A DNA stretch of 64,000 nucleotides from Liolophura sinensis (Eukaryota; Mollusca; Polyplacophora; Chitonida; Chitonidae), in assembly GCF_032854445.1 (NCBI RefSeq), contig NW_027017999.1, forward strand, positions 1-64,000, given 5' to 3'. Positions 27,724 to 41,096 of this stretch are shown here, piece after piece (the first letter of the stretch is position 1; each line of letters begins with the position of its first letter). The notes below the pieces were generated by a model. The model ran no database searches, was not told the DNA's origin, and saw only the letters and a program-made list of their open reading frames with translations. The translations under genes were made by a program, and so were the position numbers.

Positions 27724-29301
27724 TGTCTCTACAGCCAAAAGTATTGGTCGGAGAGCAACGCGGTTTGCACCATTCGATTTCTCGTCACAAAATACGTCGG
27801 ATTAGCCTCTTACCAGCAGCACTGGAACAGTTTTTCCACTTTTGCATTTTTGTCTGGTCTTTTTGTTAATTGAAATCGGCTACACTGTACTCTGTACAAT
27901 CGCGACTGGTTATTACTATATTCAACTTTTGACTATAAGTTATGTGCCATTCGGTAGCCCAGAAGACCTGAAATCTTTGGGCCAAGCCCATTTAACTTAC
28001 CCAGCAATTGTCTTACTTCTAAGTACAAGACAATCTCAATGTCTTTATCTACGTGTAGAAAAACCACACCATTTGTACATAAAAAACACAAGGTACTTGA
28101 TACAGTCTGCTGTAAAAAGTGCAACTAAACACTGACCCACATTTATAAGGTGCCAAAAGATGCGGAATTGGGCCAGGCATCGGCAGCTGTTAAAAAATTG
28201 CAAATATCCCTGGTTTCCATGGAGTAAGAGCCGTTGCTGGGCACGTGATTATGAGATAAATGATCATTCAGTTGTCACTACAGCCAAAAGTATTGGTCGG
28301 ATAGCAACGCGGTTTGCACCATTCGATTTGTCGTCACAAAATACGTCGGATTAGTCTCTTACCAGCAGCACTGAAACAATTTTTCCGCTTTTGCATTTTT
28401 ACCTGGTCTTTTTGTTAATTGAAATCGGCTACACTGTACTCTGTACAATCGCGACTGGTCATTACTATATTCAACTTTTGACTATAAGTTATGTGCCATT
28501 CGGTAGCCCAGAAGACCTGAAATCTTTGGGCCAAGCCCATTTAACTCACCCAGCAATTGTCTTACTTCTAAGTCCAAGACAATCTCAATGTCTTTATCTA
28601 CGTGTAGAAAAACCACACCATTTGTACATAAAAAAACACAAGGTACTTGATACAGTCTGCTGTAAAAAGTACAACTGAACACTGACCCACTTCAGTAAGG
28701 GGCCAAAAGATGCGGAATTGGGCAAGGCATCGGCAGCTGTTAAAAAATTGCAAATATCCCTGGTTTCCATGGAGTAAGAGCCGTTGCTGGGCACGTGATT
28801 ATGACATCAATGATCATTCAATTGTCGCTACAGCCAAAAGTATTGGTCGGAGAGCAACGCGGTTTGCACCATTCGATTTGTCGTCACAAAATACGTCGGA
28901 TTAGCCTCTTATCAGCAGCACTGGAACAATATTTCCAATTTTGCATTTTTGCCTGGTCTTTTTGTTAATTGAAATCGGCTACACTGTACTCTGTACCATC
29001 GCGACTGGTCATTACTATATTTAACTCACCCAGCAATTGCCTTACTTCTAAGTCGAAGACAATCTCAATGTCTTTATCTACGTGTAGAAAAACCACACCA
29101 TTTGTACATGAAAAACACAAGGTACTTGATACAGTCTGCTGTAAAAAGTACAACTGAACACTGACCCACTTCAGTAAGGTGCCAAAAGATGCGGAATTGA
29201 GCCAGGCATCGGTAGCTGTTAAAAAATTGCAAATATCCCTGGTTTCCATGGAGTAAGAGCCGTTGCTGGGCACGTGATTATGACACCAATGATTATTGAA
29301 T
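27724..29301. repeat. Single long-long-short trimer flanking the core
   Basis: This is the same trimer type that occurs twice in each 13-unit core copy. Its middle unit has CTGAAACAATTTTTCCGC and a seven-A run (CATAAAAAAACAC). Its short unit ends with GACACCAATGATTATTG. Only one trimer precedes HOR copy 1, whereas two precede copies 2, 3 and 4, so the left edge of the core lacks three units or predates the trimer duplication. Confidence 0.85.
28823..29301. repeat. Short unit S5, 479 bp
   Basis: The deletion junction is at about 29017-29022. It has AACAATATTTCCAATTTTGC with a private A in the T-tract, then GTACCATCGCG and AGTCGAAGAC. It is otherwise equivalent to the short units at 34174, 41097 and 51728. 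Confidence 0.95.
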
Positions 29302-30189
29302 TGTCGCTACAGCCAAAAGTATTGGTCGGAGAGCAACGCGGTTTGCACCATTCGATTTGTCGTCATAAAATACGTCGGTTTAGCCTTTTACCAGCAGCAG
29401 TGGAACAGTTTTTCCACTTTTGCATTTTTACCTGGTCTTTTTGTTAATTGAAACCGGCTACACTGTACTCTGTACAATCGCGACTGGCCATTACTATATT
29501 CAACTTTTGACTATAAGTTATGTGCCCTTCGGTAGCCCAGAAGACCTGAAATCTTTGGGCCAAGCCCATTTAACTCACCCAGCAATTGTCTTAATTCTAA
29601 GTCCAAGACAATCTCAATGTCTTTATCTACGTGTAGAAAAACCACACCATTTGTACATAACAAACACAAGGTACTTGATACAGTCTGCTGTAAAAAGTAC
29701 AACTAAACACTGACCCACATTTACAAGGTGCCAAAAGATGCGGAATTGGGCCACGCATCGGCAGCTGTTAAAAAATTGCAAATATCCCTGGTTTCCATGG
29801 AGTAAGAGCCGTTGCTGGGCACGTGATTATGACATCAATGATCATTGAATTGTCGCTACAGCCAAAAGTATTGGTCGGAGAGCAACGCAGTTTGCACCAT
29901 TCGATTTCTCGTCACAAAATACGTCGGATTAGCCTCTTACCAGCAGCACTGGAACAGTTTTTCCACTTTTGCATTTTTACATGGTCTTTTTGTTCTTTGA
30001 AATCGGCTACACTGTACTCTGTAAAATCGCGACTGGTCATTACTATATTCAACTTTTGACTATATGTTATGTGCCCTTCGGTAGCCCAGAAGACCTGAAA
30101 TCTTTGGGCCAAGCCCATTTAACTCACCCAGCTATTGTCTTACTTCTAAGTCCAAGACAATCTCAATGTCTTTATCTACGTGTAGAAAA

Positions 30190-31165
30190 ACCACACCATT
30201 TGTACATAAAAAACACAAGGTATTTGATACAGTCTGCTGTAAAAAGTACAACTGAACACTGACCCACTTCAGTAAGGTGCCAAAAGATGCGGAATTGAGC
30301 CAGGCATCGGTAGCTGTTCAAAAATTGCAAATATCCCTGGTTTCCATGGAGTAAGAGCCGTTGCTGGGCACGTGATTATGACACCAATGATTATTGAATT
30401 GTCGCTACAGCCAAAAGTATTGGTCGGAGAGCAACGCGGTTTGCACCATTCGATTTCTCGTCACAAAATACGTCGGATTAGCCTCTTACCAGCAGCACTG
30501 GAACAGTTTTTCCACTTTTGCATTTTTGCCAGGTCTTTTTGTTAATTGAAATCGGCTACACTGTACTCTGTACAATCGCGACTGGTTATTACTATATTCA
30601 ACTTTTGACTATAAGTTATGTGCCATTCGGTAGCCCAGAAGACCTGAAATCTTTCGGCCAAGCCCATTTAACTCACCCAGCAATTGTCTTACTTCTAAGT
30701 ACAAGACAATCTCAATGTCTTTATCTACGTGTAGAAAAACCACACCATTTGTACATAAAAAACACAAGGTACTTGATACAGTCTGCTGTAAAAAGTGCAA
30801 CTAAACACCGACCCACATTTATAAGGTGCCAAAAGATGCGGAATTGGGCCAGGCATCGGCAGCTGTTAAAAAATTGCAAATATCCCTGGTTTCCATGGAG
30901 TAAGAGCCGTTGCTGGGCACGTGATTATGACATAAATGATCATTCAGTTGTCACTACAGCCAAAAGTATTGGTCGGAGAGCAACGCGGTTTGCACCATTC
31001 GATTTGTCGTCACAAAATACGTCGGATTAGTCTCTTACCAGCAGCACTGAAACAATTTTTCCGCTTTTGCATTTTTACCTGGTCTTTTTGTTAATTGAAA
31101 TCGGCTACACTGTACTCTGTACAATCGCGACTGGTCATTACTATATTCAACTTTTGACTATAAGT
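30190..31165. repeat. Swapped patch inside HOR copy 1
   Basis: Copies 2 and 3 carry a unit with TTTTTGTCTGGTC, GTACATTCGCG and GGTAGACCAG (37324 and 44252), followed by a left half with TTGGCCGGAGAGCACC. Copy 1 instead has units of the trimer type here: GCCAGGTCTTTTTG, GGTTATTAC, CCATTCGG and AGTACAAGAC, then CTGAAACAATTTTTCCGC. The patch closely resembles 34653-35400 of the same copy. Flanks on both sides stay in register with copy 2 and total length changes by only one base, so a conversion-like replacement is more likely than insertion. Boundaries are approximate. Confidence 0.75.
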
Positions 31166-32046
31166 TATGTGCCCTTCGGTAGCCCAGAAGACCTGAAATC
31201 TTTGGGCCAAGCCCATTTAACTCACCCAGCAATTGTCTTACTTCTAAGTCCAAGACAATCTCAATGTCTTTATCTACGTGTAGAAAAACCACACCATTTG
31301 TACATAAAAAACACAAGGTATTTGATACAGTCTGCTGTAAAAAGTACAACTGAACACTGACCCACTTCAGTAAGGTGCCAAAAGATGCGGAATTGAGCCA
31401 GGCATCGGCAGCTGTTGAAAAATTGCAAATTTCCCTGGTTTCCATGGAGTAAGAGCCGTTGCTGGGCACGTGATTATGACATAAATGATCATTCAATTGT
31501 CACTACAGCCAAAAGTATTGGTCGGAGAGCAACGCGGTTTGCACCATTCGATTTCTCGTCACAATATACGTCGGATTAGCCTCTTACCAGCAGCACTGGA
31601 ACAGTTTTTCCACTTTTGCATTTTTACCTGGTCTTTTTGTTAATTGAAATCGGCTACACTGTACTCTGTACATTCGCGACTGGTCATTACTATATTCAAC
31701 TTTTGACTATAAGTTATGTGCCCTTCGGTAGACCAGAAGACCTGAAATCTTTGGGCCAAGCCCATTAATCTCACCCAGCAATTGTCTTACTTCTAAGTCC
31801 AAGAAAATCTCAATGTCTTTATCTACGTGTAGAAAAACCAGAACATTTGTACATAAAAAACACAAGGTACTTGATACAGTCTGCTGTAAAAAGTACAACT
31901 AAACACTGACCCACATTTATAAGGTGCCAAAAGATGCGGAATTGGGCCAGGCATCGGCAGCTGTTAAAAAATTGGAAATATCCCTGGTTTCCATGGAGTA
32001 AGAGCCGTTGCTGGGCACGTGATTATGACATCAATGATCATTGAAT

Positions 32047-32525
32047 TGTCGCTACAGCCAAAAGTATTGGTCGGAGAGCAACGCGGTTTGCACCATTCGA
32101 TTTGTCGTCACAAAATACGTCGGATTAGTCTCTTACCAGCAGCACTGGAACAATTTTTCCAAATTTGCATTTTTGCCTGGTCTTTTTGTTAATTGAAATC
32201 GGCTACACTGTACTCTGTACCATTGCAACTGGTCAATACTATATTTAACTCACCCAGCAATTGCCTTACTTCTAAGTCCAAGACAATCTCAATGTCTTTA
32301 TCTACGTGTAGAAAAACCACACCATTTGTACATGAAAAACACAAGGTACTTGATACAGTCTGCTGTAAAAAGTACAACTGAACACTGACCCACATTTATA
32401 AGGTGCCAAAAGATGCGGAATTGAGCCAGGCATCGGCAGCTGTTGAAAAATTGCAAATTTCCCTGGTTTCCATTTAGTAAGAGCCGTTGCTACGCACGTG
32501 ATTATGACATAAATGATCATTCAAT
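32047..32525. repeat. Short unit S6, 479 bp, CCAAATTTGC lineage
   Basis: The deletion junction is at about 32242-32247. This sublineage is marked by TTTTTCCAAATTTGC and GGTCAATAC upstream of the junction, also seen at 38970, 45898, 47475 and 49601. Here the usual GTACCATCGCG reads GTACCATTGCAACTGG. Confidence 0.95.
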
Positions 32526-33074
32526 TGTCGCTACAGCCAAAAGTATTGGTCGGAGAGCAACGCGGATTGCACCATTCGATTTGTCGTCACAAAATACGTC
32601 GGATTAGCCTCTTACTAGTAGCACTGGAACAGTTTTTCCACTTTTGCATTTTTACCTGGTCTTTTTGTTAATTGAAACCGGCTACACTGTACTCTGTACA
32701 ATCGCGACTGGTCATTACTATATTCAACTTTTGACTATAAGTTATGTGCCCTTTGGTAGCCCAGAAGACCTGAAATCTTTGGGACCAGCCCATTTAACTC
32801 ACCCAGCAATTGTCTTACTTCTAAGTGCAAGACAATCTCAATGTCTTTATCTACGTGTAGAAAAACCACACCATTTGTACGTGAAAAACACAAGGTACTT
32901 GATACAGTCTGCTGTAAAAAGTACAACTGAACACTGACCCACTTCAGTAAGGTGCCAAAAGATGCGGAATTGAGCCAGGCATCGGTAGCTGTTAAAAAAT
33001 TGCAAATATCCCTGGTTTCCATGGAGTAAGAGCCGTTGCTGGGCACGTGATTATGACACCAATGATTATTGAAT

Positions 33075-34652
33075 TGTCGCTACAGCCAAAAGTATTGATC
33101 GGAGAGCAACGCGGTGTGCACCATTCGATTTCTCGTCACAAAATACGTCGGATTAGCCTCTTACCAGCAGCACTGGAACAGTTTTTCCACTTTTGCATTT
33201 TTGCCAGGTCTTTTTGTTAATTGAAATCGGCTACACTGTACTCTGTACAATCGCGACTGGTTATTACTATATTTAACTTTTGACTATAAGTTATGTGCCA
33301 TTCGGTAGCCCAGAAGACCTGAAATCTTTGGGCCAAGCCCATTTAACTTACCCAGCAATTGTCTTACTTCTAAGTACAAGACAATCTCAATGTCTTTATC
33401 TACGTGTAGAAAAACCACACCATTTGTACATAAAAAACACAAGGTACTTGATACAGTCTGCTGTAAAAAGTGCAACTAAACACTGACCCACATTTATAAG
33501 GTGCCAAAAGATGCGGAATTTAGCCAGGCATCGGCAGCTGTTAAAAAATTGCAAATATCCCTGGTTTCCATGGAGTAAGAGCCGTTGCTGGGCACGTGAT
33601 TATGACATAAATGATCATTCAGTTGACACTACAGCCAAAAGTATTGGTCGGATAGCAACGCGGTTTGCACCATTCGATTTGTCGTCACAAAATACGTCGG
33701 ATTAGTCTCTTACCAGCAGCACTGAAACAATTTTTCCGCTTTTGCATTTTTACCTGGTCTTTTTGTTAATTGAAATCGGCTACACTGTACTCTGTACAAT
33801 CGCGACTGGTCATTACTATATTCAACTTTTGACTATAAGTTATGTGCCATTCGGTAGCCCAGAAGACCTGAAATCTTTGGGCCAAGCCCATTTAACTCAC
33901 CCAGCAATTGTCTTACTTCTAAGTCCAAGACAATCTCAATGTCTTTATCTACGTGTAGAAAAACCACACCATTTGTACATAAAAAAACACAAGGTACTTG
34001 ATACAGTCTGCTGTAAAAAGTACAACTGAACACTGACCCACTTCAGTAAGGGGCCAAAAGATGCGGAATTGGGCAAGGCATCGGCAGCTGTTAAAAAATT
34101 GCAAATATCCCTGGTTTCCATGGAGTAAGAGCCGTTGCTGGGCACGTGATTATGACATCAATGATCATTCAATTGTCGCTACAGCCAAAAGTATTGGTCG
34201 GAGAGCAACGCGGTTTGCACCATTCGATTTGTCGTCACAAAATACGTCGGATTAGCCTCTTATTAGCAGCACTGGAACAATTTTTCCAATTTTGCATTTT
34301 TGCCTGGTCTTTTTGTTAATTGAAATCGGCTACACTGTACTCTGTACCATCGCGACTGGTCATTACTATATTTAACTCACCCAGCAATTGCCTTACTTCT
34401 AAGTCGAAGACAATCTCAATGTCTTTATCTACGTGTAGAAAAACCACACCATTTGTACATGAAAAACACAAGGTACTTGATACAGTCTGCTGTAAAAAGT
34501 ACAACTGAACACTGACCCACTTCAGTAAGGTGCCAAAAGATGCGGAATTGAGCCAGGCATCGGTAGCTGTTAAAAAATTGCAAATATCCCTGGTTTCCAT
34601 GGAGTAAGAGCCGTTGCTGGGCACGTGATTATGACACCAATGATTATTGAAT
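33075..34652. repeat. Core trimer A, copy 1 (long-long-short)
   Basis: Units at 33075, 33624 and 34174 form the first trimer. It aligns with trimer B (34653-36225) at an offset of 1,578 bp, so the 13-unit repeat is itself built as seven units plus two related trimers. Trimer A carries CATTTAACTTACCC and GGATAGCAACGCGG, which are absent from trimer B. Confidence 0.88.
34174..34652. repeat. Short unit S7, 479 bp
   Basis: The deletion junction is at about 34368-34373. It carries CTTATTAGCAGCACTGG, GTACCATCGCG and AGTCGAAGAC and ends with GACACCAATGATTATTG. Its counterparts are the short units at 28823, 41097 and 51728. Confidence 0.95.
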
Positions 34653-36225
34653 TGTCGCTACAGCCAAAAGTATTGGTCGGAGAGCAACGCGGTGTGCACC
34701 ATTCGATTTCTCGTCACAAAATACGTCGGATTAGCCTCTTACCAGCAGCACTGGAACAGTTTTTCCACTTTTGCATTTTTGCCTGGTCTTTTTGTTAATT
34801 GAAATCGGCTACACTGTACTCTGTACAATCGCGACTGGTTATTACTATATTCAACTTTTGACTATAAGTTATGTGCCATTCGGTAGCCCAGAAGACCTGA
34901 AATCTTTGGGCCAAGCCCATTTAACTCACCCAGCAATTGTCTTACTTCTAAGTACAAGACAATCTCAATGTCTTTATCTACGTGTAGAAAAACCACACCA
35001 TTTGTACATAAAAAACACAAGGTACTTGATACAGTCTGCTGTAAAAAGTGCAACTAAACACTGACCCACATTTATAAGGTGCCAAAAGATGCGGAATTGG
35101 GCCAGGCATCGGCAGCTGTTAAAAAATTGCAAATATCCCTTTTTTCCATGGAGTAAGAGCCGTTGCTGGGCACGTGATTATGACATAAATGATCATTCAG
35201 TTGTCACTACAGCCAAAAGTATTGGTCGGAGAGCAACGCGGTTTGCACCATTCGATTTGTCGTCACAAAATACGTCGGATTAGTCTCTTACCAGCAGCAC
35301 TGAAACATTTTTTCCGCTTTTGCATTTTTACCTGGTCTTTTTGTTAATTGAAATCGGCTACACTGTACTCTGTACAATCGCGACTGGTCATTACTATATT
35401 CAACTTTTGACTATAAGTTATGTGCCATTCGGTAGCCCAGAAGACCTGAAATCTTTGGGCCAAGCCCATTTAATTCACCCAGCAATTGTCTTACTTCTAA
35501 GTCCAAGACAATCTCAATGTCTTTATCTACGTGTAGAAAAACCACACCATTTGTACATAAAAAAACACAAGGTACTTGATACAGTCTGCTGTAAAAAGTA
35601 CAACACTGACCCACTTCAGTAAGGGGCCAAAAGATGCGGAATTGGGCAAGGCATCGGCAGCTGTTAAAAAATTGCAAATATCCCTGGTTTCCATGGAGTA
35701 AGAGCCGTTGCTGGGCACGTGATTATGACATCAATGATCATTCGATTGTCGCTACAGCCAAAAGTATTGGTCGGAGAGCAACGCGGTTTGCACCATTCGA
35801 TTTGTCGTCACAAAATACGTCGGATTAGCCTCTTACCAGCAGCACTGGAACAATTTTTCCAATTTTGCATTTTTGCCTGGTCTTTTTGTTAATTGAAATC
35901 GGCTACACTGTACTCTGTACCATCGCGACTGGTCATTACTATATTTAACTCACCCAGCAATTGCCTTACTTCTAAGTCCAAGACAATCTCAATGTCTTTA
36001 TCTACGTGTAGAAAAACCACACCATTTGTACATGAAAAACACAAGGTACTTGATACAGTCTGCTGTGAAAAGTACAACTGAACACTGACCCACTTCAGAA
36101 AGCTGCCAAAAGATGCGGAATTGAGCCAGGCATCGGCAGCTGTTGAAAAATTGCAAATTTCCCTGGTTTCCATGGAGTAAGAGCCGTTGCTGGGCACGTG
36201 ATTATGACATAAATGATTATTGAAT
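34653..36225. repeat. Core trimer B, copy 1 (long-long-short)
   Basis: Units at 34653, 35202 and 35747. Trimer B has CATTTAATTCACCC in its middle unit and ATTCGATTGTCGCTACAG at the start of its short unit, which separate it from trimer A. The middle unit lacks five bases near 35600. Confidence 0.88.
35747..36225. repeat. Short unit S8, 479 bp
   Basis: The deletion junction is at about 35939-35945. It carries GTACCATCGCG, AGTCCAAGAC, CTGCTGTGAAAAG and AGAAAGCTGCC. Counterparts at 42675 and 53302 share the last two marks but have AGTCGAAGAC. Confidence 0.95.
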
Positions 36226-38969
36226 TGTCACTACAGCCAAAAGTATTGGTCGGAGAGCAACGCGGTTTGCACCATTCGATTTGTCGTCATAAAATACGTC
36301 GGTTTAGCCTTTTACCAGCAGCACTGGAACAGTTTTTCCACTTTTGCATTTTTACCTGGTCTTTTTGTTAATTGAAACCGGCTACACTGTACTCTGTACA
36401 ATCGCGACTGGCCATTACTATATTCAACTTTTGACTATAAGTTATGTGCCCTTCGGTAGCCCAGAAGACCTGAAATCTTTGGGCCAAGCCCATTTAACTC
36501 ACCCAGCAATTGTCTTAATTCTAAGTCCAAGACAATCTCAATGTCTTTATCTACGTGTAGAAAAACCACACCATTTGTACATAACAAACACAAGGTACTT
36601 GATACAGTCTGCTGTAAAAAGTACAACTAAACACTGACCCACATTTACAAGGTGCCAAAAGATGCGGAATTGGGCCACGCATCGGCAGCTGTTAAAAAAT
36701 TGCAAATATCCCTGGTTTCCATGGAGTAAGAGCCGTTGCTGGGCACGTGATTATGACATCAATGATGATTGAATTGTCGCTACAGCCAAAAGTATTGGTC
36801 GGAGAGCAACGCAGTTTGCACCATTCGATTTCTCGTCACAAAATACGTCGGATTAGCCTCTTACCAGCAGCACTGGAACAGTTTTTCCACTTTTGCATTT
36901 TTACATGGTCTTTTTGTTCTTTGAAATCGGCTACACTGTACTCTGTACAATCGCGACTGGTCATTACTATATTCAACTTTTGACTATATGTTATGTGCCC
37001 TTCGGTAGCCCAGAAGACCTGAAATCTTTGGGCCAAGCCCATTTAACTCACCCAGCTATTGTCTTACTTCTAAGTCCAAGACAATCTCAATGTCTTTATC
37101 TAGGTGTAGAAAAACCAGACCATTTGTACATAAAAAACACAAGGTACTTGATACAGTCTGTTGTAAAAAGTACAACTAAAAACTGACCCACTTCAGTTAG
37201 GTGCCAAATGATGCCGAATTGAGCCAGGCATCGGCAGTTGTTGAAAAATTGCAAATTTCCCTGGTTTCCATGGAGTAAGAGACGTTGCTGGGCACGTGAT
37301 TATGACATCAATGATCATTCAATTGTCTCTACAGCCAAAAGTATTGGTCGGAGAGCAACGCGGTTTGCACCATTCGATTTCTCGTCACAAAATACGTCGG
37401 ATTAGCCTCTTACTAGCAGCACTGGAACAGTTTTTCCACTTTTGCATTTTTGTCTGGTCTTTTTGTTAATTGAAATCGGCTACACTGTACTCTGTACATT
37501 CGCGACTGGTCATTACTATATTCAACTTTTGACTATAAGTTATGTGCCTTTCGGTAGACCAGAAGACCTGAAATCTTTGGGCCAAGCCCATTTAGCTCAC
37601 CCAGCAATTGTCTTATTTCTAAGTCCAAGAAAATCTCAATGTCTTTATCAACGTGTAGAAAAAGCAGATCATGTGTACATAAAAAACACAAGGTACTTGA
37701 TACAGTCTGCTGTAAAAAGTACAACTAAACACTGACCCACATTTATAAGGTGCCAAAAGATGCGGAATTGGGCCAGGCATCGGCAGCTGTTGAAAAATTG
37801 CAAATATCCCTGGTTTCCATGGAGTAAGAGCCGTTGCTGGGCACGTGATTATGACATCAATGATCATTGAATTGTCGCTACAGCCAAAAGTATTGGCCGG
37901 AGAGCACCGCGGTTTGCACCATTCGATTTCTCGTCACAAAATACGTCGGATTAGCCTTTTACCAGCAGCACTGGAACAGTTTTTCCACTTTTGCATTTTA
38001 CCTGGTCTTTTTGTTAATTGAAATCGGCTACACTGTACTCTGTACTATCGCGACTGGTCATTACTATATTCAACTTTTGACTATAAGTTATGTGCCCTTC
38101 GGTAGCCCAGAAGACCTGAAATCTTTGGGCCAAGCCCATTTAACTCACCCAGCAATTGTCTTACTTCTAAGTCCAAGACAATCTCAATGTCTTTATCTAC
38201 GTGTAGAAAAACCACACCATTTGTACATAAAAAACACAAGGTATTTGATAGAGTCTGCTGTAAAAAGTACAACTGAACACTGACCCACTTCAGTAAGGTG
38301 CCAAAAGATGCGGAATTGAGCCAGGCATCGGCAGCTGTTGAAAAATTGCAAATTTCCCTGGTTTCCATGGAGTAAGAGCCGTTGCTGGGCACGTGATTAT
38401 GACATAAATGATCATTCAATTGTCACTACAGCCAAAAGTATTGGTCGGAGAGCAACGCGGTTTGCACCATTCGATTTCTCGTCACAATATACGTCGGATT
38501 AGCCTCTTACCAGCATCACTGGAACAGTTTTTCCACTTTTGCATTTTTACCTGGTCTTTTTGTTAATTGAAATCGGCTACACTGTACTCTGTACATTCGC
38601 GACTGGTCATTACTATATTCAACTTTTGACTATAAGTTATGTGCCCTTCGGTAGACCAGAAGACCTGAAATCTTTGGGCCAAGCCCATTAATCTCACCCA
38701 GCAATTGTCTTACTTCTAAGTCCAAGAAAATCTCAATGTCTTTATCTACGTGTAGAAAAACCAGAACATTTGTACATAAAAAACACAAGGTACTTGATAC
38801 AGTCTGCTGTAAAAAGTACAACTAAACACTGACCCACATTTATAAGGTGCCAAAAGATGCGGAATTGGGCCAGGCATCGGCAGCTGTTAAAAAATTGCAA
38901 ATATCCCTGGTTTCCATGGAGTAAGAGCCGTTGCTGGGCACGTGATTATGACATCAATGATCATTGAAT

Positions 38970-39448
38970 TGTCGCTACAGCCAAAAGTATTGGTCGGAGA
39001 GCAACGCGGTTTGCACCATTCGATTTGTCGTCACAAAATACGTCGGATTAGTCTCTTACCAGCAGCACTGGAACAATTTTTCCAAATTTGCATTTTTGCC
39101 TGGTCTTTTTGTTAATTGAAATCGGCTACACTGTACTCTGTACCATTGCGACTGGTCAATACTATATTTAACTCACCCAGCAATTGCCTTACTTCTAAGT
39201 CCAAGACAATCTCAATGTCTTTATCTACGTGTAGAAAAACCACACCATTTGTACATGAAAAACACAAGGTACTTGATACAGTCTGCTGTAAAAAGTACAA
39301 CTGAACACTGACCCACATTTATAAGGTGCCAAAAGATGCGGAATTGAGCCAGGCATCGGCAGCTGTTGAAAAATTGCAAATTTCCCTGGTTTCCATTTAG
39401 TAAGAGCCGTTGCTACGCACGTGATTATGACATAAATGATCATTCAAT
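38970..39448. repeat. Short unit S9, 479 bp, CCAAATTTGC lineage
   Basis: The deletion junction is at about 39164-39169. It has GTACCATTGCGACTGG and GGTCAATAC, and its right end reads CCATTTAGTAAGAGCC and GCTACGCACG. Confidence 0.95.
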
Positions 39449-41096
39449 TGTCGCTACAGCCAAAAGTATTGGTCGGAGAGCAACGCGGATTGCACCATTC
39501 GATTTGTCGTCACAAAATACGTCGGATTAGCCTCTTACTAGTAGCACTGGAACAGTTTTTCCACTTTTGCATTTTTACCTGGTCTTTTTGTTAATTGAAA
39601 CCGGCTACACTGTACTCTGTACAATCGCGACTGGTCATTACTATATTCAACTTTTGACTCTAAGTTATGTGCCCTTTGGTAGCCCAGAAGACCTGAAATC
39701 TTTGGGACCAGCCCATTTAACTCACCCAGCAATTGTCTTACTTCTAAGTGCAAGACAATCTCAATGTCTTTATCTACGTGTAGAAAAACCACACCATTTG
39801 TACGTGAAAAACACAAGGTACTTGATACAGTCTGCTGTAAAAAGTACAACTAAACACTGACCCACTTCAGTAAGGTGCCAAAAGATGCGGAATTGAGCCA
39901 GGCATCGGTAGCTGTTAAAAAATTGCAAATATCCCTGGTTTCCATGGAGTAAGAGCCGTTGCTGGGCACGTGATTATGACACCAATGATTATTGAATTGT
40001 CGCTACAGCCAAAAGTATTGGTCGGAGAGCAACGCGGTGTGCACCATTCGATTTCTCGTCACAAAATACGTCGGATTAGCCTCTTACCAGCAGCACTGGA
40101 ACAGTTTTTCCACTTTTGCATTTTTGCCAGGTCTTTTTGTTAATTGAAATCGGCTACACTGTACTCTGTACAATCGCGACTGGTTATTACTATATTCAAC
40201 TTTTGACTATAAGTTATGTGCCATTCGGTAGCCCAGAAGACCTGAAATCTTTGGGCCAAGCCCATTTAACTTACCCAGCAATTGTCTTACTTCTAAGTAC
40301 AAGACAATCTCAATGTCTTTATCTACGTGTAGAAAAACCACACCATTTGTACATAAAAAACACAAGGTACTTGATACAGTCTGCTGTAAAAAGTGCAACT
40401 AAACACTGACCCACATTTATAAGGTGCCAAAAGATGCGGAATTGGGCCAGGCATCGGCAGCTGTTAAAAAATTGCAAATATCCCTGGTTTCCATGGAGTA
40501 AGAGCCGTTGCTGGGCACGTGATTATGACATAAATGATCATTCAGTTGTCACTACAGCCAAAAGTATTGGTCGGATAGCAACGCGGTTTGCACCATTCGA
40601 TTTGTCGTCACAAAATACGTCGGATTAGTCTCTTACCAGCAGCACTGAAACAATTTTTCCGCTTTTGCATTTTTACCTGGTCTTTTTGTTAATTGAAATC
40701 GGCTACACTGTACTCTGTACAATCGCGACTGGTCATTACTATATTCAACTTTTGACTATAAGTTATGTGCCATTCGGTAGCCCAGAAGACCTGAAATCTT
40801 TGGGCCAAGCCCATTTAACTCACCCAGCAATTGTCTTACTTCTAAGTCCAAGACAATCTCAATGTCTTTATCTACGTGTAGAAAAACCACACCATTTGTA
40901 CATAAAAAAACACAAGGTACTTGATACAGTCTGCTGTAAAAAGTACAACTGAACACTGACCCACTTCAGTAAGGGGCCAAAAGATCCGGAATTGGGCAAG
41001 GCATCGGCAGCTGTTAAAAAATTGCAAATATCCCTGGTTTCCATGGAGTAAGAGCCGTTGCTGGGCACGTGATTATGACATCAATGATCATTCAAT

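Larger units (their letters stand above)
24978..29301. repeat. Transition block before the core repeat
   Basis: Unit starts are 24978, 25527, 26076, 26625, 27175, 27724, 28273 and 28823 (short). The units at 26625 and 28273 carry the marker CTGAAACAATTTTTCCGC found in the core, and both match at a three-unit offset (1,648 bp). The last three units, 27724-29301, match the first long-long-short trimer of each core copy at offsets of 5,351 bp (33075), 12,274 bp (39998) and about 22.9 kb (50629). The unit at 27175 carries the private GGGGAGCAGCGCGG. Confidence 0.82.
29302..36225. repeat. 13-unit higher-order repeat, copy 1 (6,924 bp)
   Basis: Unit starts are 29302, 29851, 30400, 30949, 31498, 32047 (short), 32526, 33075, 33624, 34174 (short), 34653, 35202 and 35747 (short). 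The block opens with the rare GTCGTCATAAAATACG and CGGTTTAGCC, which recur at the start of copies 2, 3 and 4. Next comes a unit with TACATGGTCTTTTTGTTCTTTG, and the block ends with two long-long-short trimers. It differs from copy 2 mainly in a patch at about 30190-31165. The unit at 35202 is 545 bp because five bases are missing (GTACAACACTGACCC), which explains the 6,924 rather than 6,928 bp length. Confidence 0.93.

Noticed and set aside
30518-31030. Longest open frame (170 codons, plus strand)
   Set aside because: It arises only because one unit has CACCGACCC in place of CACTGACCC, removing the usual TGA stop and joining two frames of the repeat. No other copy keeps it.
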